Positions 12,539 to 24,336 of a stretch of DNA of 64,000 nt are shown here, piece after piece (within the stretch, counting starts at the first letter, position 1; the number at the start of each line of letters is the position of its first letter). This DNA is from Hypericum androsaemum (lineage: Eukaryota > Streptophyta > Magnoliopsida > Malpighiales > Hypericaceae). The stretch lies in the NCBI GenBank assembly GCA_963995505.1, contig OZ023192.1, positions 13,561,001 to 13,625,000 on the forward strand, given 5' to 3'. Position numbers and translations under genes: made by a program. The notes under the pieces are model-generated. The model ran no database searches. It saw only the letters and a program-made list of their open reading frames with translations, and was not told the DNA's origin.

Positions 12539-15500
12539 TTAATGTGTGGGTTTTAACCTCATTCCCCTTACTGCGTTATACATTTGATCTCTGTTGATTC
12601 TTTTCGTCAAAGGATCAGTTATGTTATCATTGGACTTCACATAATCAATGGTTATTACTCCACTTGAGATCAATTGTCTAACGGTGTTATATCTCCTACG
12701 GATGTGTCGAGACTTACCATTGTACATAGTACTTTGTGCTCTCCCAATTGCAGACATGCTATCACAATGTATCACTACAGGGGGCACATGCTTGTTCCAA
12801 CACGGAATATCCTCTAGAAAATTTCTAAGCCATTCAGCTTCTTCTCCAGCTTTGTCTAGTGCTATAAACTCTGACTCCATGGTGGATCGAGCTATGCACA
12901 TTTGTTTAGAGGATTTCCAGGACACAGCTCCTCCACCTATAGTGAACACATAACCACTAGTGGATTTGGAGTCTTTAGTGTCCGATATCTAATTCGCATC
13001 ACTGTATCCTTCCAATACAGCTGGATACCTAGTATAAAGTATGCCATGGTTCATGGTATGTTTCAGATACTTTAGAACCCTTTCCAGAACTAGCCAGTGG
13101 TCTGGTCCTGGATTGCTCGTGAATTTACTAAGCTTGCTAACTGAGTATGCAATATCAGGGCGAGTACAATTTGTTAAGTACATCAGACTCCCAATGATCT
13201 TTGCATATTTCAGTTGAGATACTGGGTCACCTCTGTTTTTAGCCAAGTGTAGACTCAGGTCTACCGGAGTCTTAGCCAGAGGTTTGTCAAAAGTATTGAA
13301 TTTCTTGAGTACATTCTCAACGTAGTGAGATTGTGACAAGACAATTCTTTCAGTCGTCCTAGAGATTTTAATCCCCAGTATGACTTCAGCTAGACCCATA
13401 TCTTTCATGTCAAAGTTGTTTTTTAATATTTTCTTAGTTTTTATAATAAGACCATTACTGCTTCCCGTGATTAGCATGTCGTCTACATACAGACATACAA
13501 TCACGTAAGTATCAGGTGTGCCTTTAATGTATACACATTTATCACACTCGTTGATCTTAAAGCCATTTGACATCATTGTTCTATCGAATTTCTCATGCCA
13601 CTGTTTCGGGCTTGTTTCAGTCCGTACAGTGACTTGACCAGTTTGCATACTTTATGTTCTTGTCCGGGGGTAACAAACCCTTCAGGTTGTTCCATATATA
13701 TTTTCTCTTCCAGTTCTCCATTTAGAAAAGCTGTTTTTACATCCATCTGATGTATCTCGAGGTTATAGAGTGCTGTTACAGCTATGATCACTCTAATGGA
13801 TGTGATTCTTGTGACCGGCGAATACATGTCAAAGAAATCATATTCTTCCTTTTGTTTGAATCCTTTAGCTACCAACCGAGCTTTGTACTTGTCGATTGAT
13901 CCATCAGCTTTGTATTTCCTTTTAAGGATCGACTTGCAACCTAAAGGTTTGCAACCTGGTGGAAGATCCACGATTTCCCACGTGTGGTTTTGCATGATGG
14001 ACTCTATTTTACTATTGATAGCTTCTTTCCAGAGAGGAGCATCCAGACTGGATAATACTTCTTAGATTGTCCCAAGTTCATTTTCTAACATGTAATTTAG
14101 AAAATCTGGACCTAACGACTTGGCTACTTTGGTCCTCCTACTCCGTCTAGGTTCCTCAGCACCTTGATCAGAGCCTTGTATAGCTTCATAACTTCTTTTA
14201 TTTGAGCTTACTTCTTTCATTTCCTTTTTAGGAAGGATATTCTCAAAGAATATTGCATTCCTTGATTCCATGATCATTCCCTCGTTGATTTCAGGGTTTT
14301 CAGACTTGTGCACTAGAAATCGGTATGTGCTACTGTTGTGGGCATATCCGATAAAGATGCAGTCAACGATCTTGGGTCATATTCTCACCCTTTTAGGTAG
14401 AGGTATTTCTACCTTGGCTAGGCACCCCCACACTTTAAGATAACCGTAGGAAGGCTTTCTCCCTTTTCATAATTCATATGGGGTTTTGTCCCTTTTCTTG
14501 TGTGATAATTTGTTTAGAATGTGATTAGCTAATAGCACAGCTTCCCCCCACAAGTTCTGTGATAAGCCCGAGCTAATCAGCATAGCATTCATCATCTCCT
14601 TAAGAGTTCGATTCTTGTGCTCAGCTACGCCATTTGATTGAGGTGAGTATGGAGCAGTTGTCTGATGAATAATGCCATGTTGTTGGCAGAATTCCTCAAA
14701 CGGAGCTACATATTCTCCCCCTCTATCACTTCGAATCATTTTGATTTTAGTGCTAAGTTAATTTTTAACCTCATTCTTATAACTCTTGAAAGCTTCTAGA
14801 GCTTCGTCTTTTTCTTTTAAGAGGTGTACGTAATAGTACCTCGTGCAATCGTCAATAAATATGATGAAATACTTTTTCCCACCTCTAGTTTGCACGTGTT
14901 TCATATCGCATATGTTGGTATGAATTAACTCTAAGGGTGTAGTACTTCTTTCCACTAAATGGAAAGGTATTTTGGTCATTTTTGCCTCTACACATACTTC
15001 ACATTTATTGTTCGGGTCAAACTCTATTTTAGGCAATAAATTTAAACTTACTAACTTCCTTAGTGAGCTCAAATTTACGTGTCCTAATCTATCATGCCAT
15101 AAGTTAGAACACTCAGCCAAGTAAGAAGAATTAACAACTTTATTAGGGCCATTAAAGGCGCGTTTGACAGTTATTAAATTCATCTTGAAGAGCCCCCTCT
15201 CGAGATAACCCTTTCCTACAAAGGCACCAGCCTTAGTCAATACAAACCTATCGGCCTCGAATACTAGTTTCATCCCAGCTTTGCTCAACAGTGAGCCGGA
15301 TACTAAATTCTTACGAATGTCTGGGACATGCAGAATATCCTTGAGGGTTAGCTCTTTTCCAGAGGTCAGCTTCAGTACCACCTGGCCTAATCCGACTATG
15401 GGTGAAGTCGCGGAGTTACCCATAAACAAGTTTCGTCCGTTGATCAGAATGTAGGTCGAAAACATTTCCTTGTCTGAACAGATATATCGGGTTACCCCTG

Positions 15501-16212
15501 TGTCAATGAACCACTCCCTTGGGTTATCCACCAGATTTGCTTCAAATACCACGGCATATAGGTGTAGCTCAGACAAGTCTTCGGCCAGATTAGCCTTCTC
15601 TCGATCGTTCTTCTTCGGCAAGTGATAATCTTTGGCCATGTGACCGGCCTTGTCGCAGTTGTACCAATTGCCTTTGATCTTTTTAGCTTTCTTTTGCTTT
15701 GGCTCTTGCTTTTCCTACTTGTTTCTGGGCTTCTTCCTCTTCTTGCCAGTACCACTTTCGGCGAGGTGTACTTTAGCCTCGGAGTTGTTCCTGCCGATCT
15801 TGACTTCAGATTTTCGGTTGTCTTCCTCGATTCTTAGTCTCACGATCAGGTCTTCCAGCCCCATGTCCTTCCTCTTATGGTTGAGGTAGTTCTTGAAGTC
15901 CTTCGACAGAGGAGGTAGTTTCTCGATTAGAGCAGCCACCTGGAAGGATTCGCTGAGTTGCATGCCTTCGGCGTGAATCTCGTGTAGAATTAGCTGCAGC
16001 TCTTGGACTTGGTCTATGACCTTCTTGGAGTCTACCATCTGGAAGTCGAGGAACCTTCCAACGATGAATTTCTTCATCCCGGCATCCTCCATTTTGTACT
16101 TCTTCTCCAGGGAGTCCCACAATTCTTTCACAGTCTTGGTACCTGCATAGACATTGTAGAGGGTGTTGTCTAAGCCATTCAGGACATAGTTACGATATAG
16201 GAAATCGCTGTG
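12539..16212 (-). pseudogene. Copia gag-pol polyprotein, inactivated
   Basis: Minus-strand reading from high to low coordinates: gag (about 15715-16212, LNGLDNTLYNVYAGTKTVK..ELWDSLEKKYKMEDAG), zinc knuckle, protease with the DTG active site ([12 protein letters not shown], about 15490), GAG pre-integrase ([17 protein letters not shown]), integrase core (IRSDRGGEY, APYSPQSNGVAEHKNRTL, about 14467-14960), reverse transcriptase (MDVKTAFLNGELEE; LYVDDMLITG near 13480-13510) and RNase H ([20 protein letters not shown]). Stops or shifts occur near 15712, 14757, 14464, 14371, 14059, about 13610 and 12986. The zinc knuckle reads [14 protein letters not shown], so two of the four CCHC ligands are gone. 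It cannot be autonomous now. Confidence 0.9.
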
Positions 16213-16988
16213 AACGAATCTCGAAGCTTCGGGCGAACCTTGGATACTCGAAACTTTCTTAGAGAGAGGGAGAAAAGAACAACTATTGCTAATGAATGCT
16301 TATGCAATGAGTTGTGGGGTGGTTTGCAAATAAGGGGGAAAGGCCTATTTATAGGCAAGGATGGCTGGAATCCGAATGGCTGCCAGGCACTTCCGAGGGG
16401 GCACCATGCTCTCACATTTATGGGAGTCAAGGCACCCTTTCGACCACCAGTTTTCTGGATACCCGTAGGTGTCTCTTCAGGGCTCCTGGATGCCTACTGG
16501 TGTCTCTTCGGCCACAGGCCTTCCAGGCACTCCTCGTACCTCTTCGGTGGCAATCTGGAAGCCTCCAGGACGTACGCTGGTGGCCTTTCATCTGTTGGGC
16601 CAGCTCGCATCCCTTCGTAAACTACCTCGCACGCAACTCATAGCTCTCCCAAAATCTGGCAAAAGTCTTAAGGCTCCTCCAGACGATGCGCACGTGAGAA
16701 GTGCCAAGTGCGCCACAACGTACCCATTGTGACCTGCGTCCAATGCGCCATGCGCACACGCGTGCACGTGTGCGTGTTCGTGCTCATGTTCATCCTCGCA
16801 GACAACCTCGGTCAGTTTTTCAGGTAGAATATTTAATATTACACCAGCTTGGAGCTTCTCCTTATAAACAGGAAAAAATCCCTTGCGATTTTCGATGTGG
16901 TAATGGTTCTCCCATCATCAGCTTGGGCTTTTCAACTCGGGCCTTTCAACTTGGACCAAATGCATTAATTATGCATTCAAATCCAACA
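16213..16988 (-). repeat. 5' LTR of element 2, internally truncated
   Basis: Matches the 3' LTR from 11167 to its right end, but the 164 bp adjoining the internal region are missing. The break at about 16212 abuts gag coding sequence directly. Confidence 0.88.
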
Positions 16989-17414
16989 AAAGCTTGCTTT
17001 AAATTTGATACACTATGTTATGAGTATTCTTCACCAACAATCCTTAAACCCTCACAAAATATTCTGAATTATGCTTCTTTGGTCATTTTAATGCCAAGTT
17101 TGTTAACACATTTCTGCAAAAAATTTTAATTGTCCAATATGATTTGTGTTTTGGTGTTTTTTATGGTTATTCTCCGAATAAAAAGAGTAAAATATAGATG
17201 GGTCCTCATCTCGAAGATATTATATTTACAATTTTCAAACAAGTAGTTTTAAGTAAGCCGGTTGGTAATAATTTGCTAAGCTCACATCTATTCTTTTGGC
17301 TTTTGGTTATCAGCAATCTAAATGTGGTTACAGTTTGTTTACCAAGCATATTTCCGGGTCTTTTATTGCCTTGTTGGTCTATGTCGACGACTTTATTCTT
17401 GCTGGTGATTCTGA
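16989..17414 (+). pseudogene. Copy B, right part, with Copia reverse-transcriptase remnant
   Basis: Continues copy B to about 17414. The frame ending there reads QQSKCGYSLFTK and LVYVDDFILAGDSE, the catalytic YVDD block of a Copia reverse transcriptase. Unlike copy A the YVDD is intact. The rest of that older element is missing. Confidence 0.75.
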
Positions 17415-17455
17415 AAGTCTAGAGAGCTGCTACAATCAAAAAAAGTGAATTGGGA

Positions 17456-18707
17456 TTTTTATCTGTTTGGTATTACTGTTGGTGATTGTTTGTGAAAAAA
17501 GTGTTTGAATATAAAGTATTGTGGATGTGGTGTCCACGTGGCATGGACGAAAAAAAAGGCAGATCTTGGACCAAGATCTGACTTTTTTAGTCGGATAACC
17601 AAGATCCGACAAAAAAAGTCGGATGACCAAGATCCGACATAAAAAGTCAGATCTTGGTAAAATAGACATGACACGCGTTTGGTCTTGGTGGTAGAAGATG
17701 CCACTTTTTACTCGATGGTTATAGGTTCGATTCCAAATTCTTGCAATCTTACTTTTAATTTTTACTATCCAACAATAATATTATATTAAATAAATTAAAT
17801 TATAATAATTAGACAAATAATTCTTAATAGCCAAACTGATTTAAGTAGTGGTCTTTGGATCTAAGATCACAGGTTCAATACTTGATTTTGACAATTTTTT
17901 TATCACTTCGTTTTATTAAATCATTCACCATAAGGTCAATTTTTTTATCACTTCGTTTTACTAAATCATTCACAATAATTTCAACACCGATCATTCACAA
18001 AGTGATTTTATATTCACCATAATTTTTAATATTCACCAATTTTGTTTTAATAATTTTTAATATTCACCAATTTTGTTTTAATATTAGTGAATGATTAATA
18101 TTCACAATAATTTTTTTATCACTTCGTTTTACTAAATTGATCATTCACTAATATTTCAACACCGATCATTCACGAAGTAATTTAATATTCACCATAATTT
18201 TTAATATTCATCAATTTCGTTTTAATATTAGTGAATGATTTAGTAAAACAAAGTGATAAAAAATTTGTCAAAGTCAAGTATTGAACTTGTGACCTTAGGT
18301 CCAAAGGCCAAAAGTTAAACCAATTTGACTATCAAGAAGTACTTGTCTAATTATTACAATTTAATTTATTTAATATAATATTTATGCTGAATAGTAAAAA
18401 TTAAAAGCAAGATTGCAAGAAGTTGGAATCGAACCTATGACAATCGAGTAAAAAGTAGCACCTTCTACCACCAAGACCTAACACATATCATGTCTATTTT
18501 GCCAAGAGCCGACTTTTTATGTCGGATCTTTGTCATCCGACTTTTTTTGTCAGATCTTGGTTATCCGACTAAAAAAGTCAGATCTTGGTCCAAGATCCAC
18601 CTTTTTTTTCGTCCGTGCCACGTGGACACCACATCCGCAATACTTTATATTGGCACACTTTTTTCACAAAAAACTACCAATAGTAACACCAAACAGACAA
18701 ATAACCC
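17456..18707. mobile_element. Foldback/MULE-type element with long inverted arms
   Basis: The left arm (about 17456-17935) and right arm (about 18240-18707) are inverted copies, ending in TCTGTTTGGTRTTACTR and containing TGTCCACGTGGCA and the iterated motif GTCGGATCTTGG. The 9-bp word GAATTGGGA occurs at both edges (17447-17455 and 18708-18716), as expected for a MULE target duplication, although the left TIR could also begin at the GGG inside that word. No transposase frame is present; ORFs in the arms are by-products of the palindromes. The arms share their design with the TIRs of the large MULE at 40553-50486. Confidence 0.8.
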
Positions 18708-18716
18708 GAATTGGGA

Positions 18717-20396
18717 GAAACAAAGGACCCCACAGGTCACACATTCATCCCATCAAGCGTCAGGGAGCTGTGAAGCTTCTAGGTTTTCGGAAAATCAAGA
18801 TATGGACAAAGCAGAAATAAAGGGCAGCACCAATGCAAGTGTGGCTAGATGAAAACGAATTCACCCTTAAATTTGTGTTGGGAGGTATCAAATCCTAATA
18901 CCGTCTAGATCCGGGATTTAGGCCCATCTACCTATTTTTTTAGCCCACCAAAAAAAAAGGGCCGGCCGCATGAGGTTGGGATTAAAGAAGGGCTGGTGCT
19001 GGGCCTCACAGAGAAAGACCATGAAATGGGCCCATCCAAGGAGAATGGGCTGCTAGAAATGGAAGATGGGCCTGCGCAGGATGGGTCGTTTTACTTATTA
19101 AAAAATACAGCCCAGATAGAAGATTCATGTAGGAATTTAACGAGAACAGTTTTAGGAGGAAGAAGCTTTGGATTTTCTAAAGTTACCAACGATACCGAAA
19201 TCAAATCCATACAGGCGCTGATTATGATTTTGCAATGCCCGACTACGGCAATGTGATGGGGTGGTTGATTAGGAGAATACTTGGGTGACAATGATCTATG
19301 TTTTACCTAAGTTAGTACATTTAATGTCTTAGTTATGTATTTACATAGATCACCGGTGTAGTGCACTTGTACACATTAGGCGATTTTTCTAGTGGGTAAT
19401 ACAATTTTGCTAATAAATTTTTTTTTGGCAATATGAGATTATAATTGCCAATCTTCTTGGTGAGTTCGAGGAACTAATCTTGTATGATTCCATTAATAAA
19501 TATAAAAGTGTTAACTTTGAACCTTAAAAAAAACTTTACATACTTGGACAAGAATAATCAGTAATTTGCAATTCGTGTCGGTGTATCAGAAGGAACATCA
19601 ACTGTTTCGGAAATGTTTTCAGTGCATGGCAATTGCTTCAGTTCCAATCTATATGGTAACTCTACATCAAGGTTTTCAGTGAAGTATTTGTCCATTTTTC
19701 GAAGGGCAGCATTTATATATTCTTCTAATTATGATATGCAAAATCAAGTATCGTTTAGTCCTCACGTATTACTTAAATTAGTTCTCATTAATAGTATTTG
19801 TTTATTGGGATGTGAAACAATTGGATCTCATTAATAGTTGTTTACTGGGATGTGAAACAATTGGAGTTTTAATCCAAATCACAATTGAGTACGTAAAAAA
19901 TATCCTCGAAAGAAATTTGATAATACTTAATTCTAAATATATACATAAAAAACTCCTCCCCTCTTTTCACATAGACTAGGTCATCCGTAGTGGATTGAGA
20001 GTTTTTAAAAGGCATAAAATGTAGTTAAGTCTTTATACATATTCAAGAATTACATCCAAATTGGGTCAATCACAACGCATTTGACATAAATACAAAATTA
20101 AAATTATTAAGACCAGTTTTTCGGATCCAAGTCAGCAAAAATTGACACACCATACTGATATTATTAAAATTTTCCGCACCTTGTAGCTAATGAACTGTCC
20201 GAGTGGCTGTTAGGGCCCAGACTTTTGTTTTAGTCAGAAACTGGTTCGCAGCACCCACATTTTATCTTCCCAATTCAATCTCAAACTCGATACCGTGCCA
20301 CGAGATCAACCCGCTCTATACCGTCTTAGAATCTTAAGCAAACCAAGATTGGAAGATGGCATTAATTTTGCACAAGTAGCATGTACATTCATCCCA
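18717..20396. other. No gene recognised; 3' flank of allantoinase
   Basis: 18930-19260 has a plus-strand frame with some coding appearance, but I recognise no family. The remainder is AT-rich. A 36-bp stretch near 19795-19830 is repeated at once (ATTAATAGT..GGGATGTGAAACAATTGG). Confidence 0.5.
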
Positions 20397-23237
20397 TTAT
20401 CTAGCCAAGATGGTCACACCACAAGCATCAGGAGCATGCTTCCCTTTCTCATAGACAAGGTTTCCCCTCACAAAAGTTGCATCTACTTTTCCTGATAGCT
20501 TTCTTCCCAAGTAAGCTGAAATCCCCTGCATCATTTACAAGACCATCATTGATATTTTCGATCTGATATTCATCGGATGGCCGGATAAGATCAGAAGACG
20601 TACGGGGTGTTTCATGAATGTAGGATGATCCTCGTCGAGGTTGATCTCTGCGTCAGGTTCCCAAATGACGAGATCTGCATAGTTTCCAATTGCTATGGCA
20701 CCCTGCAGAGATGACAGATTGATCAGGACTAAACTAAACTGTGAATTACTAGGACACGCCTTCGGAATTCGAATGTGCTTAGGCTCACCTTCAGGTGCTG
20801 TCCAGCAAGTTTGGCTGGCCTTTCGCTCCACCACCGCGCCAATTGTTCCAATGTCACTCCATAATTCCGGCCATAGGTCCATGTGACAGGGAGAACAAAC
20901 TGCATTTGCTCTCAACAGAAAGAAGCCTAATGAGTTTTTGAAACCCGAATCGATAGAGCTATTACAACTGGAAAGAACTGACCTGCAAAGAAGAAATTCC
21001 ACCCCAAGCCTTCAGGAAGTTGCCTTCTGTCATGAGTTTAAGGTCTGGCAGTGTCGGAGAATGATCCGAACTTAGCATATCGATCTCTCCGTCCTGCACG
21101 TACATAATCATATTTGAACAGAACAACATTAAGATTTATAATCAGAGTTTGAAGCTGCAACTTGGAGCTGAGATACATTACCACGAGTGCCTTCCACAGA
21201 GTCTCTCGGTTGGCTGCATCGCGGATAGGTGGCGCGCATTTAAACCGAGTGTCTCCATCCATGATCTCTTCTGCTGAGAAGGCTAGATAATGCGGGCATG
21301 TTTCGACAGATACACTGTCTCCGCTAGCTTTCGCCTCCTGCAAATGTTGCACAAAATGATAAATGATTTTACCAAATTGATTACATGAAGGAAAAAAGAC
21401 AGCTTACCTTGAGAAGGTTCAAGGAAGAACTTGCATCAGACAAATGAACAATGTGAAGATGAGCTCCTTCTGCTGAACCACCGATCCTCGTGTCCTTCGA
21501 TACTTTCAGTAGCTCGCGAATCGCAGCCTCTTCCCTGATCAAGCAGTAAATTTAGCAAAGAAAAAGGTATGAGATCAGCAAAGAAAACGGTTTGCTGCTC
21601 CTATATTTGCACTTTTTTCGGTTAGCAACATCTTACATCGAAGGCGGCCGCGTTTGAAGGTACGTTGAATACAAACGAGGGTCGAGCGTTGTCTCCACCA
21701 AGTTGACATCAGCATCTGGTTGGATCTCAGCATGTACTAGTAATGGTCTTCTGTACTTTGCCAGGACGGTAAGTCCTTCCTGCAGAAACGAGCTCAAGAA
21801 GAAAACAGGAAGCAGATCAAGAACAGAACTCGGGGAAACGGATCCAGAAGCGAACCTTGATGTGGCTGACACTGGTCATGGGAAAGTCATTGATTCCGGA
21901 AGGACACATAAATGACTGCAGAAGAAAACAGGCAGCAAATGAGCATTCGATCGGGTTTGGCAGAGATCAGACAGACATTAGTTGATCACAAGAGGGTCAC
22001 CTTCAAACCTAGCACTCCAGCATCTAGAAGAGCCTCCAAGGAACTCTTATCGTAAGCATTTTCGGGTACGAGGCCGCCCCAGAAACCTGACAAAATTATA
22101 GCTAAGAGGCCGCAGCACATTGTATCAAAAACTAAAGTTGAGAGGCATACCAACATCAACATAGATCTTCTTTTCTGCTGCATCAACCTGTTTCATGGAA
22201 GTATCTTCAGTTGCAGACAACCGAGCGAACTTTTTTCGAAGATTATGATCAACCAACCTTCAGCTTTAGAGTTTCAGTGGAAACAGTTGATGGGAAGCTA
22301 TTCAAAGGCATGTCGATCAGCGTCGTGACGCCGCCTATCAGACATCATTCCACAAACTATAAATCCGAGTTTCTGATCCGAATCGATCTGGTCTGTCGAA
22401 ATAGTGACAGGAACATACCAGCAGCAGCTGCTTTAGTCCCTGTAGAGAATCCTTCCCACTCAGTTCTTCCAGGATCATCAAGATGTGCATGCCTGCAATG
22501 TAGCTACTTCAGACACTACATTGCAGTACCGGATTCTACCGAAACACGAACAGAGAGCGCGAATTCGGAATACATAATCTTAATTCTTACACATCGATCA
22601 AGCCAGGCATTACAACTGCCTCTCCATAGTCGATTACATGTCCGGTCTTCGAGTATCCCTGCCACTCCTCTTGCCTTACTATTGATACTATCTTCCCTTC
22701 CTTCACCTCAACTGCCCAAGAACAAGAATCAATAAACCATTGAAGCAAGTAATCACAATTATGATTCATAAGAAACAGCAAGACAAAGATGGATGATTGG
22801 TTGGTTTCAATATGATTAAACCTCACAAATCGGTATCTAAACACGCAATGAACCGTCTAATCAGGGTTCGAGTCGGACATATCTAACCTGCACCAGAAAT
22901 GACGCCTCCAGGTGTCACAATCCGCGTGCTCGCAACCCAATAGTGGCTATACGAAAGAAGGCTACATCCACTGCCGCCTCCCGGGGCCTGCAAGCCATAT
23001 TTGGTACGAGAACATTACATTACACTGCCAAACAACTTCCGGGTTGGTTGGATATACAGATTCTAACGACTCAATTTTACGTGTTCGCACGACCCCCATT
23101 TCATGGAAATCAATCGTGATCAGCCATTTATCAACCTTGGGATAGCTCTGGTAGTGCATGAAGAATAGTAGGGAAGCCAACAGGGCCAGGATTGGCAGGA
23201 GCCGCCATTGGAGCTGTAGATGGTCCATCTCCTTCAC
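20397..23237 (-). CDS. ALN: Allantoinase
   Basis: Complete 15-exon gene on the minus strand: 23136-23237, 22888-22987, 22591-22711, 22419-22492, 22258-22334, 22151-22187, 22001-22086, 21856-21915, 21637-21779, 21408-21534, 21182-21337, 20983-21093, 20789-20899, 20604-20702, 20397-20525. All junctions are GT-AG and in phase, giving 510 residues against about 506 in Arabidopsis. The enzyme hydrolyses allantoin to allantoate in ureide/purine catabolism. The N-terminus has a signal-anchor ([16 protein letters not shown]), fitting the ER location known for plant allantoinase. Amidohydrolase metal ligands are visible: HxH in [11 protein letters not shown] (about 109 and 111), the carboxylated Lys in GVLGLK (about 199), His in LLVHAEI (about 235), His in HIVHLSD (about 297) and Asp in SSDHSP (about 371). 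A second Met three codons downstream (MDHLQLQW) is an alternative start. No lesion seen. Confidence 0.95.
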
Positions 23238-23288
23238 TCTTCTTCCTCCTCGTGCTTCAACCAGTCCCCACCTTGGAATCCAATCCCT

Positions 23289-23296
23289 TATTTATA
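23289..23296 (-). promoter_or_regulatory. TATA box of the allantoinase gene
   Basis: TATAAATA on the minus strand, about 52-59 bases upstream of the start codon at 23237, in the sequence GCCTATAAATAAGGG. The spacing leaves a short 5' UTR. Confidence 0.6.
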
Positions 23297-24336
23297 GGCA
23301 AACCAATCACGTGTTGCAACAGCTTTCCTCTTGTCCCTTCTTGTTGGTGTTTGTCCGGTGGGGTAGAGGACTTGGATCAATTAGTAATGTGAATTGTTTG
23401 TAAAAGACGTGGTCCGATCGGTAGAATCGTAATTCAGCATCGAGATTGGTCATTTTTATATCAATTTTTGGAGAGCTAATAGATCGATTAGTTCAATCAG
23501 TTCGATCACTTCTCAAGACGAACGAAGATTAAACTGAGCAAAAATTAATTTTTGTTATATTAAAACTAAGATGATATCTAAAATTATTTGATATTTTAAT
23601 GCTAACCAAAAAATAGATAAAAACCCAAGATCATCCATCCATCAGTCCATTTTTTAAAATATTAATAATATGTGATTGGTACTTTAATTTAGTTAGAAAT
23701 TTCGAATTCGAAGTCCCAAAATAATTGTGTTATCTAGTGTTGGTATGGTTCGGTGGATGGATGGTGCGTTAAATTGGAATCCTGATTAGGATGTCACTTG
23801 AATGGTCGTGAACGGTGTACAAGTGGGATACGGGTTGTCCCGGATTCTTTTCCGTCGAATCGGCGGGTGCCACGTGGGATTAAAGACGATCCCATGTTTG
23901 GAAGTACTCGGGAGATTCTGTGCTCGTCCTGCTTTGAGATAACGTTTTCTTTTGGATTGTGCCATACCACTGAGTCCGGAATATTCCCGAGTGGGTTAAG
24001 ATTCATGGAATCCTCGTGTCCTTCGGAGAAAAAGGCTTAAATAGAGGCTGACTTTATGATGGGTCTCACTAGATATTTTTTTAAAATTTCTCTTTTTCGT
24101 GGAGTGTTAAATCTCCGGTAATCTCAACATGCCCTTTCGTCCGTCCATCAAATCTAATTTTATACGAGTTTTATTTTCGCCAAAGTGCAACAATGAGCAC
24201 ATGATAAATTCCGTTCAAGTGTCATGTACAAATTTTCTTATCCAACCACAATTTTTAAGTCAATTGATAGATAAATTTTTCATACTTAACAATGTGGTAT
24301 TATGAGTAGTTTTCTATATAGTATTTTTTCTTAGAC
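23297..24336. other. Allantoinase upstream region
   Basis: No gene seen. The complementary frames around 23794-24040 match nothing I recognise. A CACGTGG G-box core lies near 23870. Confidence 0.4.

Larger units (their letters stand above)
11003..16988 (-). mobile_element. Copia-type LTR retrotransposon, nearly full length (element 2)
   Basis: Inserted in copy B: GAAGC (10998-11002) and AAAGC (16989-16993) flank it as a 5-bp target duplication with one change, and copy A shows the uninterrupted site near 1168. The element starts TGTTGGATTTGAATGC at its right end and its 3' LTR ends at 11003. A purine-rich tract (GTGGGGGAT on the minus strand) sits just inside the 3' LTR near 11994-12003. A deletion has joined LTR directly to gag on the right side near 16213, removing about 164 bp of LTR, the primer binding site and the gag start. 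Order gag-protease-integrase-RT-RNase H is that of Copia. Confidence 0.93.

Noticed and set aside
17436..18852. Frames at both ends of the foldback element, similar to each other
   Set aside because: They are translations of the inverted arms with their palindromic GTCGGATCTTGG words, not proteins.
18996..19256. Possible gene or LINE ORF fragment
   Set aside because: Some coding appearance, but no family could be recognised and no exon partner or LINE motif was found.
23794..24040. Complementary frames upstream of allantoinase
   Set aside because: Mirror images of each other on opposite strands without domain content.
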